64,000 bases of DNA from Janthinobacterium sp. 344 (GTDB taxonomy: Bacteria > Pseudomonadota > Gammaproteobacteria > Burkholderiales > Burkholderiaceae_D). Made by a program: the position numbers and the translations under genes. The stretch is taken from NCBI RefSeq assembly GCF_900112025.1, contig NZ_FOKL01000002.1, positions 334,339 to 398,338 on the forward strand, in the 5' to 3' direction. Position 1 is the stretch's first letter. Every line of letters starts with the position of its first letter. Below are positions 51,648-60,567 of this stretch, one piece after another. The notes under the pieces are model-generated. The model saw only the letters and a program-made list of their open reading frames with translations. It was not told the origin of the DNA and did no database searches.

Positions 51648-52640
51648 TCAGCGCACGCGGCGCAGCGAGGAAATCTTGTTTTCCAGGCCATTCAGGCGGC
51701 CATATTCGCCCGGCCCGATCACTTCGCAGCGGCCGTGGAAATTCGAATCGCTGCACACTTCCCACTGCCCTTCATTGACGACGATGGACGAAGCGCGGTC
51801 GTTGAAGTTGTAGCGCACCAGGTCCTCCGCGTTGCGGTCCAGCGCCAGCGGCTCGCCGCGCATGCCCGCATCGGGGAACAGCAGGATGGCGCCGCGCTGC
51901 TGGTATTGCGGCTGCTGGTATTGCGGATACTGCGGCTGCTCGTATTGCGGCCGCTGGTACTGATTTTCATACTGCTGCTGGCGCCGCGCTTCGCGTTCAT
52001 CGACCATGCGCGCCGACGATACGCGACCATCGAGGCCGCGTCCCAGGTCGTCGTGGCGGCCAGGCCCGAACACGCGGCACATGCCGTTGTAGTTCGAATC
52101 GCTGCACAACTGCCAGTAGCCGTTGTAGATGACAATGCTGGTGGTGCGGTCATTGAAACCGATGCTGACGAAATCGTCCGTATCGCGGTTCAGGCGCGCC
52201 GAGCCGCCATTCTGGCCGGCGCCCGAATACACTTCCAGGGTCGAGCCACGGCCATAGCCGCCATTGCCCCGGTCGGGATCGCGTCCCGGGCGTCCCGGAT
52301 TGTAGCCATCGCCGCGCCCCGACTCGCGCACCGAACTGATGGCGTCGTTCATGCCCGGTAGCGAACGGTACTCGCCCGGACCGAGGGTGCGGCAATTGCC
52401 GCGAAAACCGGCGTCGGTACACACATCCCAGGTACCCGAACGCACCAGGATGCTCGACACCTTGTCGTTAAAGCCCATGCGCGACAAGTCGTCCGTCGTC
52501 TCGCGCAGGTTCACCGCGCGGCCACGCAGGTCAACGTCTTCGAACAAGGTGATATCGCCCGCATGGGCGACCGCATGGGTCCCCAGCGAGAGCAGCAAGG
52601 TGGCCGCGCATGCCAGCGCGTGTTTGAAAGGGCCCGTCAT
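51648..52640 (-). CDS. Exported beta/gamma-crystallin-like protein B (three domains)
   Basis: 330 residues from the ATG at 52640 (GGAG ribosome site). A signal peptide (ends THAVAHA-GDI) and three crystallin-type domains at about 28-105, 128-210 and 250-330. The motifs are NDKVSS/NDAISS, NDRTTS/LDGRVSS and NDRASS/LENKISS. Between domains 2 and 3 is a Gln/Tyr/Pro tract (YENQYQRPQYEQPQYPQYQQ), a low-complexity linker that could self-associate. Cys pairs recur as CTDAGFRGNC, CSDSNYNGMC and CSDSNFHGRC. The fold resemblance is to microbial crystallins that bind calcium and stabilise extracellular structures. Confidence 0.88.
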   Translation of the reverse strand: MTGPFKHALACAATLLLSLGTHAVAHAGDITLFEDVDLRGRAVNLRETTDDLSRMGFNDKVSSILVRSGTWDVCTDAGFRGNCRTLGPGEYRSLPGMNDAISSVRESGRGDGYNPGRPGRDPDRGNGGYGRGSTLEVYSGAGQNGGSARLNRDTDDFVSIGFNDRTTSIVIYNGYWQLCSDSNYNGMCRVFGPGRHDDLGRGLDGRVSSARMVDEREARRQQQYENQYQRPQYEQPQYPQYQQPQYQQRGAILLFPDAGMRGEPLALDRNAEDLVRYNFNDRASSIVVNEGQWEVCSDSNFHGRCEVIGPGEYGRLNGLENKISSLRRVR

Positions 52641-52742
52641 GATTAACTCCATTCTTCATTCTTTGGTGATGATTTGCCTGGCCAAGACGCCAGGGTCTCA
52701 TTGTAACAAATACAAGGCCTCGGCGAAGGCCCGGTCACGCGT

Positions 52743-53624
52743 TCAGTACAGGCGGCGCAGCGAGGAAATGCGCTTGTCGAGCGCCGTGTCCAGCACTTCA
52801 TACTTGCCCGGCCCCATGCGCTCGCAGGTGCCGTTGAACTGCGAGTCCGTGCACACTTCCCAGGTGCCTTCGTTGATGGCGAGGGATTCGGCCTGGTCGT
52901 TGAAGTTCAGGTGCACCAGGTCGCTCACGTCGCGGTTCACCTGCAGCCCGCGTCCCTTCAGGAACGCGCGGCCATACAGCACCACCAGGCCCTCGTCATT
53001 TTGCGGCCGGTTCTCCTCGCGCGGATCGACCAGGCGCGCCGACGACACGCGTCCATTCAGGCTGCCCAGGTCATCGTGGCTGCCAGGCCCGAACACGCGG
53101 CAGCTGCCACGGTAGTTGGAATCGCTGCACAGCTGCCAGTAGCCATATTCGACACGCGCGCTGCTGGCGCGGTCGTTGAAGCGGATGTCGACCAGGTCGT
53201 CGCGGTCCGAGTTCACGCCGGCCGACGCGCCGCGCTGGCCGCCATCGGCGAACAGCTCCAGCGCCGCGCGGCGTCCGCCGCCGCCACCGCCACCGCCGCT
53301 CCCTGGCCCCGTGCCGACTTCGCGCACGGAGGAAATCTTATCGTTCATGCCCGGCATCGAGCGGTAGTCGCCCCGTTCCAGGGTCTTGCAATCGCCCTTG
53401 AAATCGGCATGCGTACAGACTTCCCAGCTGCCCGCACCGACCTGGATGCTCGACACGGTGTCATTGAAATTGACGCGCGACAGGTCGTCGGTCGTATCGC
53501 GCAAGACCACCACCCTGCCCTTGAAATTGTCATCGGTATACAGGCGGATTTCGCCGGCCTGCGCCGCGAGGTGGACAAACAGCGAACTGGCACATAGCAG
53601 AGCAAAGGCGAGCGGGCGATTCAT
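52743..53624 (-). CDS. Exported beta/gamma-crystallin-like protein C (three domains)
   Basis: 293 residues from the ATG at 53624. A signal peptide (AAQA-GEIRL), then three domains with motifs NDTVSS/NDKISS, NDRASS/LNGRVSS and NDQAES/LDKRISS. A glycine run (PGSGGGGGGGG) links domains 1 and 2. The third-domain calcium motif has E in place of S/T, as in protein A domain 2. The Cys-pair pattern CTHADFKGDC, CSDSNYRGSC, CTDSQFNGTC is kept. Same strand and orientation as its paralogues. Confidence 0.88.
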   Translation of the reverse strand: MNRPLAFALLCASSLFVHLAAQAGEIRLYTDDNFKGRVVVLRDTTDDLSRVNFNDTVSSIQVGAGSWEVCTHADFKGDCKTLERGDYRSMPGMNDKISSVREVGTGPGSGGGGGGGGRRAALELFADGGQRGASAGVNSDRDDLVDIRFNDRASSARVEYGYWQLCSDSNYRGSCRVFGPGSHDDLGSLNGRVSSARLVDPREENRPQNDEGLVVLYGRAFLKGRGLQVNRDVSDLVHLNFNDQAESLAINEGTWEVCTDSQFNGTCERMGPGKYEVLDTALDKRISSLRRLY

Positions 53625-53745
53625 GGGGCGGTCTCCGGTGGTGGCAAAGGCAAGTGATCGACATGACAACTGATGCCAGTGTAGCCATGCGTAGAAAAAA
53701 CGGTGTAACAAAGTATGAGAAAAGGACAATAAATTGTTACCAAAA

Positions 53746-53777
53746 GCAATAACCGGCCCGCAGGCGCCGGTTATTGC
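53746..53777 (-). terminator. Hairpin downstream of crystallin-like gene D
   Basis: Perfect 12-base arms GCAATAACCGGC / GCCGGTTATTGC around CCGCAGGC, beginning 26 bases past the stop codon at 53803. It is followed on the minus strand by TTTTGG. Confidence 0.72.
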
Positions 53778-53802
53778 CACCTCCCTTACTGCCTGCCCCG
53801 CG

Positions 53803-54438
53803 TCAGCGCACTTCGCGCACCGACGAGATGCGGTTGCTCATGCGCTCCAGGCTCGCGTACTCGCCCGGCGCCAAGATGCGGCAGCGGCCACGAAAACCCA
53901 CGTCCTCGCACACTTCCCAATAGCCGGCGCGCACGCGCACGCTTTGCACCGTGTCGTTGAAGTCGCGCTCGCGCAAATCGGCGGAAGCGTTACTCACGCT
54001 CAAGCGGCGGCCGGCGAAATCGTCGCGCGTATAGAAGGTCAGCTCGCCGCCCAGCGAGCGCCCGGGCAAATCGCCGCGCTCACGCTCACGGTCCCGCTCC
54101 CGCTCACGGCGGCCGTCCCAGCCGCCGCGCACTTCGCGCAGCGACGTGATCTTGTTGGCCTGGCCATCCAGCGACGGGTACTCGCCCGCCTCGAGCAGGA
54201 AGCAGGCGCCACGGAAATCGGCGTCCTCGCACGCTTCCCAGCGGCCCGAGCGCACGCGGATGCTTTGCGTCGTGTCGTTGAAACGCAGATCTTCGAGGTC
54301 GGCAACGGTGTCGCGCACGGTCTGCGAGCGGCCGTGATAATCGTCGCGCGAATACAGGGTCAGTTCGCCGGCGCCGGCCAGTTCGGCCGTCATGGCGGCG
54401 CCCAGCAACAGGGCGCAGTTCAAGGCTTTCTTCAACAT
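53803..54438 (-). CDS. Exported beta/gamma-crystallin-like protein D (two domains)
   Basis: 211 residues. A signal peptide (MLKKALNCALLLGAAMTAELAGA-GEL), domain 1 (about 25-105), an Arg/Asp/Glu repeat linker (DGRRERERDRERERG) and domain 2. The motifs NDTTQS, QANKITS, NDTVQS and MSNRISS are less canonical than in paralogues A-C (Q in place of S/T at position 5 of the first motif). Cys pairs are CEDADFRGAC and CEDVGFRGRC. It is the first gene transcribed of the minus-strand array. The 190-base gap to the MATE gene carries the promoters. Confidence 0.87.
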   Translation of the reverse strand: MLKKALNCALLLGAAMTAELAGAGELTLYSRDDYHGRSQTVRDTVADLEDLRFNDTTQSIRVRSGRWEACEDADFRGACFLLEAGEYPSLDGQANKITSLREVRGGWDGRRERERDRERERGDLPGRSLGGELTFYTRDDFAGRRLSVSNASADLRERDFNDTVQSVRVRAGYWEVCEDVGFRGRCRILAPGEYASLERMSNRISSVREVR

Positions 54439-54628
54439 GGTCTTGCTCCATAGTCAGGATATTGCGGTTGACTATTTGGTCATTTTGCCAAATAGAGCGC
54501 GCAGTCTATCCGCGGCCGCCCTTCTTAGCTGTAACAAATGATTACCGCGCCCCGCACGCCGGGGCGCGGCGGCGGACAAGCGGGCTGAAAATCAGTAGAA
54601 TCCTGTGTTTAGTCAAGCTCGCTTCCCC

Positions 54629-56020
54629 ATGCCCCACACTACCTCGTTCACCCTGCCCGCCATCCGCAATGAAGTCTCCTCGCTGTGGAAGCTGGCCTGG
54701 CCCATCCTGATCGGCCAGCTGGCCACCGTCGGCATGGGCGCGGCCGACGTGGCGATGACGGGGCATACGAATCCCGAGGAACTGGCGGCCGTGTCGCTGG
54801 GCGCGGCCATCTGGTCCATCGTGCTCGTCACCGTCAGCGGCATCATGATGGCCATCAATACCCTGGTGGCGCATGAAATCGGCGCCGCGCGCCACGACAA
54901 GGTGCCGCACATCGTGCGCCAGTCGCTGTGGAAGGCGCTGCTCGTCGGCCTGGTGGCGTGCCTGCTGACGAACATGGCGGCGCTGGTGTTCGACCACCTG
55001 ATGCTGGAACCGGCGGTGGCCGCCAAGGCCAAGCTGTTCGTGCACATCATCAGCTGCGCCCTGCCGCCGTTCGCCGCCTACCGCGCGCTGTACGGCTACA
55101 GCACCAGCATCAACCAGACCAAGCCCGTGATGGTTATCGCGCTGGCCGCGCTGGCCCTGAACATTTTCGTCAACTACCTGCTGATCTACGGCCACTGGGG
55201 CATGCCGAAACTGGGCGGCGTGGGCTGCGCCGTGGCCACCACCTGCTGCGTGTGGATGATGCTGCTGGCCATGCTGGCCTGGATCAGGATCGCCCCCGCC
55301 TACCGCGCCACCTACCCGTTCACGCACTGGGAAGGGCCGCAACTGTCGTCCATCGGCCCCATGCTGCGCCTGGGCCTGCCCATCGGCGTGACGTATTTTG
55401 CCGAGGTGAGCGCGTTTGGCGTCATCAGCCTGCTGGTGGCGCGCTTCGGCGTGATCCAGGTGTCGGCGCACCAGATCGCCCTCAATTTCTCGTCCGTCGT
55501 CTTCATGGTGCCGCTCACCTTCGGCATCGCGCTCGTCACGCGCGTGGGCCATGCGGTGGGCGAAGCCAATCTGCGCAAGGCACGCTTCATTTCGTGGGTG
55601 GGCGTGGCCATGTCGCTGACGGCGGCCATCGTCTCGGCCACCCTGATCACCGTCTTCCGCCACCAAATCGCGCAAGCCTATACGTCCGACCCGCAGGTGC
55701 AGCAGCTGTGCGCGCAGCTGCTGCTGTTTGCCGCCCTGTTCCAGCTGTCCGACGCGACGCAGGTGGCGACATCCTGCGCGATCCGCGGCTACAAGGTGAC
55801 GCGCCAGCCGATGCTGATCCAGCTGCTGGCGTTCTGGGGCTTTTCGCTGCCCATCGGCTATGTGCTGGGCCTGGCGCCGGCCGGCTTCATCTGGTCGCCG
55901 GCCGAACCGATGGCCGCCGCCGGTTTCTGGATCGGCCTGGTCACGGGCTTGACGGTGGCCGCCGTGCTGCTGACCTGGTATCTGAACCGCCTGTCGCTGC
56001 AGCGCCTGCGCGACGCCTGA
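54629..56020 (+). CDS. MATE-family multidrug efflux transporter
   Basis: 463 residues from the ATG at 54629 (a GTG at 54605 is also possible). About twelve hydrophobic segments and the MATE core PILIGQLATVGMGAADVAMTGH, with a duplicated half in which RLGLPIGVTYFAEVSAFGVISLLVARFG recurs. NorM-like Na+ or H+ antiporter of cationic compounds. The PhzF-like gene starts 14 bases after its stop, suggesting a shared transcript. Confidence 0.9.
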   Translation: MPHTTSFTLPAIRNEVSSLWKLAWPILIGQLATVGMGAADVAMTGHTNPEELAAVSLGAAIWSIVLVTVSGIMMAINTLVAHEIGAARHDKVPHIVRQSLWKALLVGLVACLLTNMAALVFDHLMLEPAVAAKAKLFVHIISCALPPFAAYRALYGYSTSINQTKPVMVIALAALALNIFVNYLLIYGHWGMPKLGGVGCAVATTCCVWMMLLAMLAWIRIAPAYRATYPFTHWEGPQLSSIGPMLRLGLPIGVTYFAEVSAFGVISLLVARFGVIQVSAHQIALNFSSVVFMVPLTFGIALVTRVGHAVGEANLRKARFISWVGVAMSLTAAIVSATLITVFRHQIAQAYTSDPQVQQLCAQLLLFAALFQLSDATQVATSCAIRGYKVTRQPMLIQLLAFWGFSLPIGYVLGLAPAGFIWSPAEPMAAAGFWIGLVTGLTVAAVLLTWYLNRLSLQRLRDA

Positions 56021-56034
56021 GACAAGGAGATCCC

Positions 56035-56874
56035 ATGCCGCAACCGCGCCCCTTCAGGCAGGTCGATGTCTTCAGCAGCGTGCCCTTCCTCGGCAATCCG
56101 CTGGCCGTGGTGCTGGACGCGAATGGCCTCGATACCGCGCAGATGCAGGCCATCGCGCGCTGGACGGGGCTGTCGGAAACCACCTTCGTGCTGGCGCCGC
56201 GCGACCCGGCCGCCGACTACCGCGTGCGGATTTTTTCGCCCGAGACGGAATTCCCGTTCGCCGGCCACCCGACCCTGGGCACGGCGCATGCCCTGCTCGA
56301 CGCGGGCCTGCAGCCCAAGGGCGCGCGCATCGTGCAGGAATGCGGCGTCGGCCTGGTGCCGATCGAACGGGGCGCCGGGGGCGTGCTGGCGTTCCAGGCG
56401 CCGCCCTGCGCCACGCGCGCGCTCGACCCGGATCTGCTGCCGCTGCTGCAAACAGCGCTGGGCGGAGAAAGGGCCGCTGGCGCCACCGTCGCCGACATGG
56501 GCATCCGCTGGCTGTGCGTGCCGCTGGCCAGCGCCGCCGCCTGCCTGGCCGTGCGCGCCGACATCGCCGCGCTGACGCCCTTGCTGGCCGCCGCCGGCGC
56601 CGACGGCCTGGCGCTGTACGGCGCCCACGCGGCGGGCGGGCCGGCCGACTACGAAGTGCGCGCGCTGCTCAGCGAACACGGCGCGCTGGTGGAAGACCCC
56701 GTCACGGGCAGCGCCAACGCCTGCATCGCGCAGCTGCTGGCGGGCGCCGACTACACGGTGCGCCAGGGCACGTGTCTGCAGCGCGATGGCCGCGTGTCCG
56801 TGACTTTCCGCGCTGGCCAGGCCTGGATAGGCGGCGCCTGCCTGACGGTGATCGCAGGCACGATATTGGCCTGA
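56035..56874 (+). CDS. PhzF-family isomerase/epimerase-like protein
   Basis: 279 residues from the ATG with AAGGAG upstream. The two-domain PhzF fold is marked by RQVDVFSSVPFLGNPLAVVLDANGLDT, WTGLSETTFVL (with the catalytic Glu in SETTF), FSPETEFPFAGHPTLGTAHAL and EDPVTGSANACIAQLL. The family contains phenazine and other isomerases, but most members have no assigned substrate. It follows the MATE gene closely. Confidence 0.88.
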   Translation: MPQPRPFRQVDVFSSVPFLGNPLAVVLDANGLDTAQMQAIARWTGLSETTFVLAPRDPAADYRVRIFSPETEFPFAGHPTLGTAHALLDAGLQPKGARIVQECGVGLVPIERGAGGVLAFQAPPCATRALDPDLLPLLQTALGGERAAGATVADMGIRWLCVPLASAAACLAVRADIAALTPLLAAAGADGLALYGAHAAGGPADYEVRALLSEHGALVEDPVTGSANACIAQLLAGADYTVRQGTCLQRDGRVSVTFRAGQAWIGGACLTVIAGTILA

Positions 56875-57063
56875 AACAGGCAAAGCGCCATGGAATGGGC
56901 GGCGCCTGGATATTTTTCACGAAGAAAATACGGCCAGGAAGCGCTTATTCCGTGGCCAGCGCTATCGCCTAAACCGCTGCGCTCTGGTATCGTCTTACGC
57001 TTGGGCAACGCTCAAGCTTGCCCTCACATGCAGTGCCCTTCCCTTCCAACTACCGAGACATCC

Positions 57064-59274
57064 ATGCGTTTTATTCTTTGTTTTCTGGCCGCGATGGCCA
57101 GCGTTCCCGCATCGGCTGAAAAGCTGACCCTGGAACGCATCCACGCCGATCCGGCGCTGGCCGGCCCCGGCGTGCGCAACCTGAAGGTCTCGCCCGACGG
57201 CGAGCGCGTCACCTTCCTGCGCGGCCGCGCCGACAACCAGTTCCAGCTCGACCTGTGGGAATTCAAGCTGAAGGACAAGAGCACGCACCGCCTGGTCGAC
57301 TCGAAGGCGCTGGTGCCGCATGAAACGATTTCGCCGGAAGAGCAGGCGCGCCGCGAACGCGAACGCACGGCCAGCCTGAACGGCATCCTCAGCTACAGCT
57401 GGTCGCCGGACGGCAAGCAGCTGCTGGTGCCGCTGGCCGGTAATCTGTACCTGGTCGACGCGGCCCGCCCGGACCAGGCGCGCCTGGTCGCCAAGGGCAA
57501 TGTGCTCGATCCGAAAATCTCGCCGAAAGGCCGCTACGTGTCGTTCGTGCGCGACCAGAACATCTATGTGATCGACCTGAAGTCGGGCCAGGAACGCCAG
57601 CTGACCACAGATGGCAAGGGCACCATCCATAACGGCGAAGCCGAATTCGTGGCACAGGAAGAAATGGGCCAGCGCACCGGCTACTACTGGGCGCCCGACG
57701 ATTCCGCCATCGCCTATAAACGCTATGACGAAGCGCCCGTGCCCGTCGCGCGCCGCTTCGAGATCTTCGCCGACCGCACCGACGTCGTCGAGCAGCGCTA
57801 CCCTGCCGCGGGCGACCCGAACGTGCTGGTGCAGCTGCTGATCGTCTCGCCGGAAACGGGCGCGCAGCGCCAGGTGGACCTGGGTGCGAACTCGGACATC
57901 TACCTGGTGCGCGCCGACTGGAGCGCGGACGGCAAGTCGCTCGTATACCAGCGCCAGTCGCGCGACCAGAAGACCCTGGACCTGGTCGCCGTCGACGCGG
58001 CTTCCCTGGCGCAGCGTACCCTGCTGACAGAAACGTCCAAGACCTGGGTCAGCATCCATGACGACCTGCGCTTCCTGGCCAACGGCACCTTCCTGTGGTC
58101 GTCCGAGCGCACGGGCCGCAACCACCTGTACCTGTACGACATGAGCGGCAAGCTGCTGCACCCGGTCACTTCCGGCGAATGGGGCATCGACGGCGTGCTG
58201 GCCGTGAACCAGAAGTCGGGCAAGGTATTCGTGTCGTCGAACCGCGACGCCGTCATCGACAAGCAGACCTACGCCCTGGCGCTGGACGGCAGCACGGCCG
58301 ACAAACCGCAGCGCGTCACCAAGGCGGACGGCTGGCACGACACGACCTTTGCCAGCAATGGCGAAGTCTTCGTCGACACGTATTCCGATCCGGCCACGCC
58401 GCCGCAAGTGAGCATCCGCCGCCCGGACGGCGCCATGGTGGGCTGGCTGGAAGAAAATGCGCTCAACGCCAGCCATCCCTACTTCAAGTACAAGGCGGAC
58501 CACCTGCCGACGCAGTACGGCACGCTGAAGGCCGACGATGGCCAGACCTTGCACTACTCGCTGGTGAAACCGTCGAACTTCGACGCGGGCAAGCGCTACC
58601 CCGTCTACCTGTCGACGTATGGCGGCCCGCACTCGCAGCACGTGGCGCGCCGCTGGGGCAACAACTTCGACCAGTACATGGCGCAGCAGGGCTTTGTCGT
58701 CTTCCGCCTCGATAACCGCGGTTCCTCGCGCCGCGAGCGCGCCTTCACGGACGCCATCTTTCACAATCTGGGCGCGGCCGAAGTGGCGGACCAGCTGGAG
58801 GGCATAGCCTGGCTGGGCAAGCAAAGTTTCGTCGATCCTAAACGCATCGGCGTGTTCGGCTGGAGCTATGGCGGCTTCATGACCCTGCGCCTGCTGTCGG
58901 CGGCGTCCGACAAGATCGCCATGGGCGTGTCGGTGGCGCCCGTGACCGACTGGTCGCTGTACGACACCCACTACACGGAGCAATTCCTCGGCATGCCGAA
59001 GGAAAACGTGGACGGCTACAAGGCCAGCACCGTGTTCGCCCACCTCGATGGTTTGAAATCGCCGCTGCTGCTGGTGCACGGCATGGCCGACGACAACGTC
59101 TTGTTCAGCAACAGCACGCGCCTGATCGACGCGCTGGTGAACCGCGGCGTGCAGTTCGACCTGATGACGTATCCGGGCGCCAAGCATGGCATCTCGTCGC
59201 GCGCGGGGCAGCGCCACGTGTACAGGAAGATCGAGCTGTTCTTCAAGCAGAACCTGATGAAACCGGCACAGTAA
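57064..59274 (+). CDS. S9-family prolyl oligopeptidase (dipeptidyl peptidase IV-like)
   Basis: 736 residues from the ATG at 57064. Signal peptide (MRFILCFLAAMASVPASA-EK). Beta-propeller part to about residue 480 with repeats such as LKVSPDGERVTFLRG, WSPDGKQLLVPLAG and WSADGKSLVYQRQS. The alpha/beta hydrolase catalytic part has GWSYGGFMT (Ser601), the Asp in MADDNVL (676/677) and the His in GAKHGIS (708). Probably periplasmic or exported, cutting Xaa-Pro dipeptides. A strong terminator follows. Confidence 0.93.
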   Translation: MRFILCFLAAMASVPASAEKLTLERIHADPALAGPGVRNLKVSPDGERVTFLRGRADNQFQLDLWEFKLKDKSTHRLVDSKALVPHETISPEEQARRERERTASLNGILSYSWSPDGKQLLVPLAGNLYLVDAARPDQARLVAKGNVLDPKISPKGRYVSFVRDQNIYVIDLKSGQERQLTTDGKGTIHNGEAEFVAQEEMGQRTGYYWAPDDSAIAYKRYDEAPVPVARRFEIFADRTDVVEQRYPAAGDPNVLVQLLIVSPETGAQRQVDLGANSDIYLVRADWSADGKSLVYQRQSRDQKTLDLVAVDAASLAQRTLLTETSKTWVSIHDDLRFLANGTFLWSSERTGRNHLYLYDMSGKLLHPVTSGEWGIDGVLAVNQKSGKVFVSSNRDAVIDKQTYALALDGSTADKPQRVTKADGWHDTTFASNGEVFVDTYSDPATPPQVSIRRPDGAMVGWLEENALNASHPYFKYKADHLPTQYGTLKADDGQTLHYSLVKPSNFDAGKRYPVYLSTYGGPHSQHVARRWGNNFDQYMAQQGFVVFRLDNRGSSRRERAFTDAIFHNLGAAEVADQLEGIAWLGKQSFVDPKRIGVFGWSYGGFMTLRLLSAASDKIAMGVSVAPVTDWSLYDTHYTEQFLGMPKENVDGYKASTVFAHLDGLKSPLLLVHGMADDNVLFSNSTRLIDALVNRGVQFDLMTYPGAKHGISSRAGQRHVYRKIELFFKQNLMKPAQ

Positions 59275-59293
59275 GCTTGCTCTGCATCCCATA

Positions 59294-59332
59294 AAAAAAC
59301 CGCCGCCTGTCTTGCGACAGGCGGCGGTTTTT
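59294..59332 (+). terminator. Terminator of the S9 peptidase gene
   Basis: ACCGCCGCCTGTC / GACAGGCGGCGGT stem with loop TTGC, A-run before and T-run after. Being symmetrical it could work in both directions. Confidence 0.92.
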
Positions 59333-59369
59333 ATTTTGTACTGTACTGAATACCATCAAGCACAGTAAC

Positions 59370-59500
59370 GACATCTGACAGGACCGTAGCGAGCGGAAGC
59401 CATGTGGCCGAGAAGCGGAACTGTGCTGTGCACGGGGCCGCCGAGGCAGTGAGCATCGCAGGCCGCAAGTCGCGACGCGCAGCAGGTCTTGTCAGATGTC
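59370..59500. repeat. Large hairpin repeat, family A, copy 3 (3' of the CsbD gene)
   Basis: The perfect outer arms GACATCTGAC / GTCAGATGTC extend to GACATCTGACAGGACC / GGTCTTGTCAGATGTC. Core blocks are ACCGTAGCGAGCGGAAGC, GAGAAGCGGAACTGT, TGAGCATCGCAGGCC and CGACGCGCAG, the same order as at 25466 and 40409. It ends 5 bases before the CsbD gene stop. The apex is GTGCTGTGCAC and carries an extra GGGGCCGCCGAGGC. Confidence 0.88.
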
Positions 59501-59505
59501 TGCCA

Positions 59506-59691
59506 TTACGGCTTGCGGGTCACGGTTTCGACTGCATCCTTGACGTCGCCAACCTTCTTCTGCACTTTGCCTTCGACCTGGTTTGCCAGGCCCTTGGCTT
59601 GCTGTTCTTCGCTGCCGACGACTTTGCCAGCGGCTTCCTGGATTTTACCGCCGACTTCCTTCAGTTTACCTTCGACTTGATCTTTGTTCAT
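59506..59691 (-). CDS. CsbD-family stress protein
   Basis: 61 residues: MNKDQVEGKLKEVGGKIQEA, AGKVVGSEEQQAKGLANQVEG and KVQKKVGDVKDAVETV. This is the amphipathic, lysine/glycine-rich CsbD helix repeat. Such proteins are small, abundant and general-stress-induced, of unknown mechanism. Single gene with GAGGATC-type ribosome site before the ATG. Confidence 0.93.
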   Translation of the reverse strand: MNKDQVEGKLKEVGGKIQEAAGKVVGSEEQQAKGLANQVEGKVQKKVGDVKDAVETVTRKP

Positions 59692-59863
59692 GATGGATCC
59701 TCACTGTAGTTGGTACATCTGTTGTCCTGCCCCGAAGGGCCGGTACTGCGGCTCACACGCCTTGCAAACTGCTTGCTGCGTGTCGATGTGTTCATACTAC
59801 GCCTGAGGAATCAAAAGTTCTGTACGGTTCCTAACACATGTCAAAATGCATGTATTTTCCTGC

Positions 59864-60499
59864 TTATCTTTCCTTGCGCCAGACCGTTGCCAGCCACGGC
59901 TGCTGTTCGCGCGGCAGGCCCGGCGGACGGTAATACTGCTCGATCAGCGTAAAGCCAGCCGCCTGCACGTAGGCGGCCCAGCGCTCCTCGTCATGGTAGC
60001 TGCCGTAGCGCGCGCCATTCCAGCCTTCCTGGTTCTGCCCGCGCGGATTCGAGCTGAACAGCACGCCACCGGGTTTCAGGCACGCGTGCAGGGCGCGCAA
60101 TACGCCGGGCAAGGCGGCGCCGGGCACGTGGAACAGCACGGCATTGGCGAACACGCCGTCGAAGTGCGCGGCCGGCAAATCGAGGTCGATGAAATCCTGC
60201 TGCCACACGGTGCAGCCGCTGTAGGCGCGCGCCATCTCGACGAAACGGGGGCAGCCGTCGACGCCCGTGGCGTGATGGCCCAGGGCCGTGAACGCCTTCA
60301 GGTCGCGGCCCGGGCCGCAGCCCAGGTCGAGGATGGCCAGCGGCGCGGGCCGGCCGATGGCGTTCAGCAGCGCGCCGATGTTCTGGCTGACGTCGTGGTC
60401 GCGCGTGCCCTCGAAGAACTGCTCGGCGCTGGCGTCGTAATGGGCCAGCGTGCGCCCGGTGATGGCGTGGAGGGGGTCTTGCGGCGTGGTTGGCTTCAT
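59864..60499 (-). CDS. Class I SAM-dependent methyltransferase
   Basis: 211 residues from the ATG at 60499 (AGGA ribosome site). Motif I is LAILDLGCGPGRDLKAFTALG near residues 55-75, with VDGCPRFVEMAR next and CLKPGGVLFSSNP later. The C terminus ends WLATVWRKER. Small-molecule methyltransferase, substrate unknown. The 172-base gap downstream (59692-59863) has nothing supported. Confidence 0.85.
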   Translation of the reverse strand: MKPTTPQDPLHAITGRTLAHYDASAEQFFEGTRDHDVSQNIGALLNAIGRPAPLAILDLGCGPGRDLKAFTALGHHATGVDGCPRFVEMARAYSGCTVWQQDFIDLDLPAAHFDGVFANAVLFHVPGAALPGVLRALHACLKPGGVLFSSNPRGQNQEGWNGARYGSYHDEERWAAYVQAAGFTLIEQYYRPPGLPREQQPWLATVWRKER

Positions 60500-60567
60500 G
60501 GCGGTCCTGTCGATATGTCCCGCCATTTTACGGTGCCGGCGCGCCAGGCGTGCGGCACCGTCAATGT

